Origin: Petrolisthes cinctipes
Taxonomy: Eukaryota > Arthropoda > Malacostraca > Decapoda > Porcellanidae
Assembly (NCBI GenBank): GCA_033782935.1
Contig: JAWQEG010000003.1
Span: 1,996,501-2,060,500, forward strand
DNA: 64,000 nucleotides
Direction: 5' to 3'
The notes below the pieces were generated by a model. The model was not told where the DNA came from, made no database searches, and was given only the letters and a program-made list of their open reading frames with translations. Position 1 is the first letter of the stretch; every line of letters starts with the position of its first letter. Made by a program: the position numbers and the translations under genes. This document shows positions 61,801-64,000 of the stretch, in pieces.

Positions 61801-64000
61801 GCATCATCTGTACCCGTTTATATCTCAAATTCAGGCTCAAAACACCCGAAAATTCGATATTTTGGGGTCCCAGAAGTAATCTGTACATGCCTACTCAGTG
61901 CTAGAATATTTTCAAAATATAGGCCCAAAACATACTAAAAATCGATATTTTAGGTGCCCAAAGTCTATATCTCAAATTTAGGCTCAAAACACCCGAAAAT
62001 TCGATATTTTTGGGTCCCAGAAGCGATCTGTACATGCCTACTCCTAGTTAGAGTATTTTCAAAATATAGGCTCAAAACATGCTAAAATTCGATATTTTAT
62101 GTGTCCAAAGTCGATATGTGCATGCATCATCTGTACCCGTTAATATCTCAAATTCAGGCTCAAAACACCCGAAAATTCAATATTTTGGGGTCCCAGAAGT
62201 GATCTGTACATGCCTACTTAGTGCTAGAATATTTTCAAAATATAGGCCCAAAACATGCTGAAAATCGATATTTTAGGTGCCCAAAGTCGATATCTCAAAT
62301 TCAGGCCCAAAACACCCGAAAATTCGATATTTTGGGGTCCCAGAAACGAACTGTACATGCCTACTCCGTGATAGAGTATTTTCAAAAGACAGGCCCAAAA
62401 CATACTGAAAATCGATCTTTTAGGTGCCCAAAAGTTGATATGTGCATGCATCTTCTGTACCCGTTTATATCTCAAATTCAGGCTCCAAACACCCGAAAAT
62501 TCGATATTTTGGGGTCCCAGAAGCGATCTGTACATGCCTACTCAGATGCAGGCCCAAAACATGCTGAAAATCGATATTTTAGGTGCCCAAAGTCAACATG
62601 TGTATGCATCTTCTGCACTCGTTTTTATCTCAAATTCAACCTTAAAACACCCGAAAATTTGATAATTTTGGGTCCCAGAAGCGATCTGTACATGTTTAGT
62701 CAGGGCTAGAAAGTTTTCAAAATATAGGCTCAAAACATGCTAAAAATCGATATATTAAGTGTCCAAAGTCGATATGTGCATGCATCTTCTGTACCCGTTT
62801 ATATCTCAAATTCAGGCTCAAAACACCCGAAATTTCGATATTTTTGGGTCCCAGAAGCGATCTGTACATGCCTACTCCTAGTTAGAGTATTTTCAAAATA
62901 CAAGCCCAAAACATAGTGAAAATCGATCATTTAGGTGCCCAAAAGTCGATATGTGGATGCATCTTCTGCACCCGATTATATCCCAAATTCAACCTCAAAA
63001 CACCCGAAAATTCGATATTTTTGTGTCCCAGAAGCGATCTGTACATGCCTACTTAGTGCTAGAATGTTTTCAAAATATAGGCTCAAAACATGCTAAAAAT
63101 CGATATTTTAGGTGCCCAAAGTCTATATCTCAAATTCAGGCCCAAAACACCCAAAAATTCGATATTTTGGGGTCCCAGAAGCGATCTGTACATGCCTACT
63201 CCTAGTTAGAGTATTTTCAAAATACAGGCCCAAAACATGCTGAAAATCGATATTTTAGGTGCCCAAAGTCAATATGTGCATACATCTTCTGTACCCGTTT
63301 ATATATCAAATTCAGGCTCAAAACGCCCGAAAATTCGGTATTTTTGGGTCCTAGAAGCGATCTGTACATCACTACTCCTAGTTAGAATGTTTTCAAGATA
63401 CAGACCCAAAACATGCTCAAAATCGATATTTTAGGAGCCCAAAAGTCGATATGTGCATTCATTATCTGTATCCGTTTTATCTCAAATTCAGGCTCAAAAC
63501 ACCCGAAAATTCTATATTTTGGGGTCTCAGAAGCGATCTGTACATGCCTAATCAGTGCTAGAATATTTTCAAAATATAGGCCCAAAACATGCTAAAAATC
63601 GATATTTAAGGTGCCCAAAGTCTATATCTCAAATTCAGGCCCAAAACACCCAAAAATTCGATATGTTGGGGTCCCAGAAGCGATCTGTACATGCCTACTC
63701 AGTTCTAGAATATTTTCAAAAAATAGGCCCAAAACTTGTTAAAAATCGATATTTTAGGTGCCCAAAGTCTATATCTCAAATTCAGGCCCAAAACACCCAA
63801 AAAATCGATATTTTGGGGTCCCAGAAGCAATCTGTACATGCTTACTCCATGTTAGAGTATTTTCAATAAACAGGCCCAAAACATATTGAAAATCGATCAT
63901 TTAGGTGCCCAAAAGTCGATATGTGGATGCATCTTCTGTACTTGTTTTATCTCATATTCAGGCTCAAAACACCCGAAATCTCGATATTTTGGGATTTCAG
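58889..64000. repeat. AT-rich satellite array, right block
   Basis: The same satellite family resumes directly after the retrotransposon, completing the monomer broken at 51432. The size classes match the left block. The copies here look more individually diverged than those at 26000-49000, with many private substitutions and variants such as TAACCGTTTATAT, and a local two-monomer (about 323 bp) unit is visible at 61360-62005. The array runs off the right edge of the window. No gene is supportable here. Confidence 0.96.
61360..62005. repeat. Two-monomer higher-order unit, period 323 bp
   Basis: A 176 + 147 bp monomer pair is repeated with an exact 323-bp offset: GGCTCAACACATGCTAAAAA occurs at about 61422 and 61745, each followed by the same TCATCTGTACCC monomer. 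This is the shortest higher-order period found and may show the basic pairing from which the longer blocks were built. Confidence 0.8.

Noticed and set aside
1..64000. CENP-B box or other known centromere motif in the satellite
   Set aside because: I did not find a convincing match to the CENP-B box. The centromeric role of the array is therefore left open.

Overview
The window is a very long eukaryotic satellite DNA array interrupted by one large retrotransposon. Positions 1-51432 and 58889-64000 are AT-rich tandem repeats with no supportable host gene. The basic unit is a 176-bp monomer made of two related halves of about 87-89 bp. It occurs with shortened 147-bp and 158-bp versions. Blocks of monomers have been re-duplicated into nested higher-order repeats with local periods of about 4170, 1159, 1817, 2317, 1983, 1821, 2157, 6451, 2475 and 2483 bp, and 323 bp near the right end. 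The many open frames of 60-230 codons in the array follow the repeat and are not credible genes.

Positions 51433-58888 (7456 bp, much more GC-rich) hold a near-complete DIRS-type tyrosine-recombinase retrotransposon, transcribed on the minus strand. It has the hallmark DIRS-1 architecture: terminal inverted repeats of about 220 bp, a 38-bp extension on the 3' terminal repeat, and an internal complementary region (ICR, 51744-51845) that joins the complements of the two outer ends. It sits cleanly inside a 158-bp satellite monomer. No target duplication is present, and a shared AAT marks both junctions, as expected for recombinase-mediated integration of a circle.

Its genes run right to left. 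A Gag-like protein has a Cys/His-rich N-terminus, an Arg/Ser and poly-Ser segment and a basic C-terminal tail. A reverse transcriptase/RNase H protein follows, with a C-terminal region like the degenerate methyltransferase segment of DIRS elements. Last is a tyrosine recombinase with an intact catalytic set and an AT-hook-like tail. Gag and RT are interrupted by at least three short introns with good splice signals whose removal restores the reading frames exactly, plus a probable leader intron. The RT stop and a recombinase ATG overlap in a 7-nt arrangement. All domains appear open, so the copy may be recent or still competent.

The organism is a eukaryote and most probably a metazoan: it has spliceosomal introns, a large satellite array and a DIRS element. 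Decapod crustaceans are rich in DIRS elements and would fit, but that is only a weak inference.
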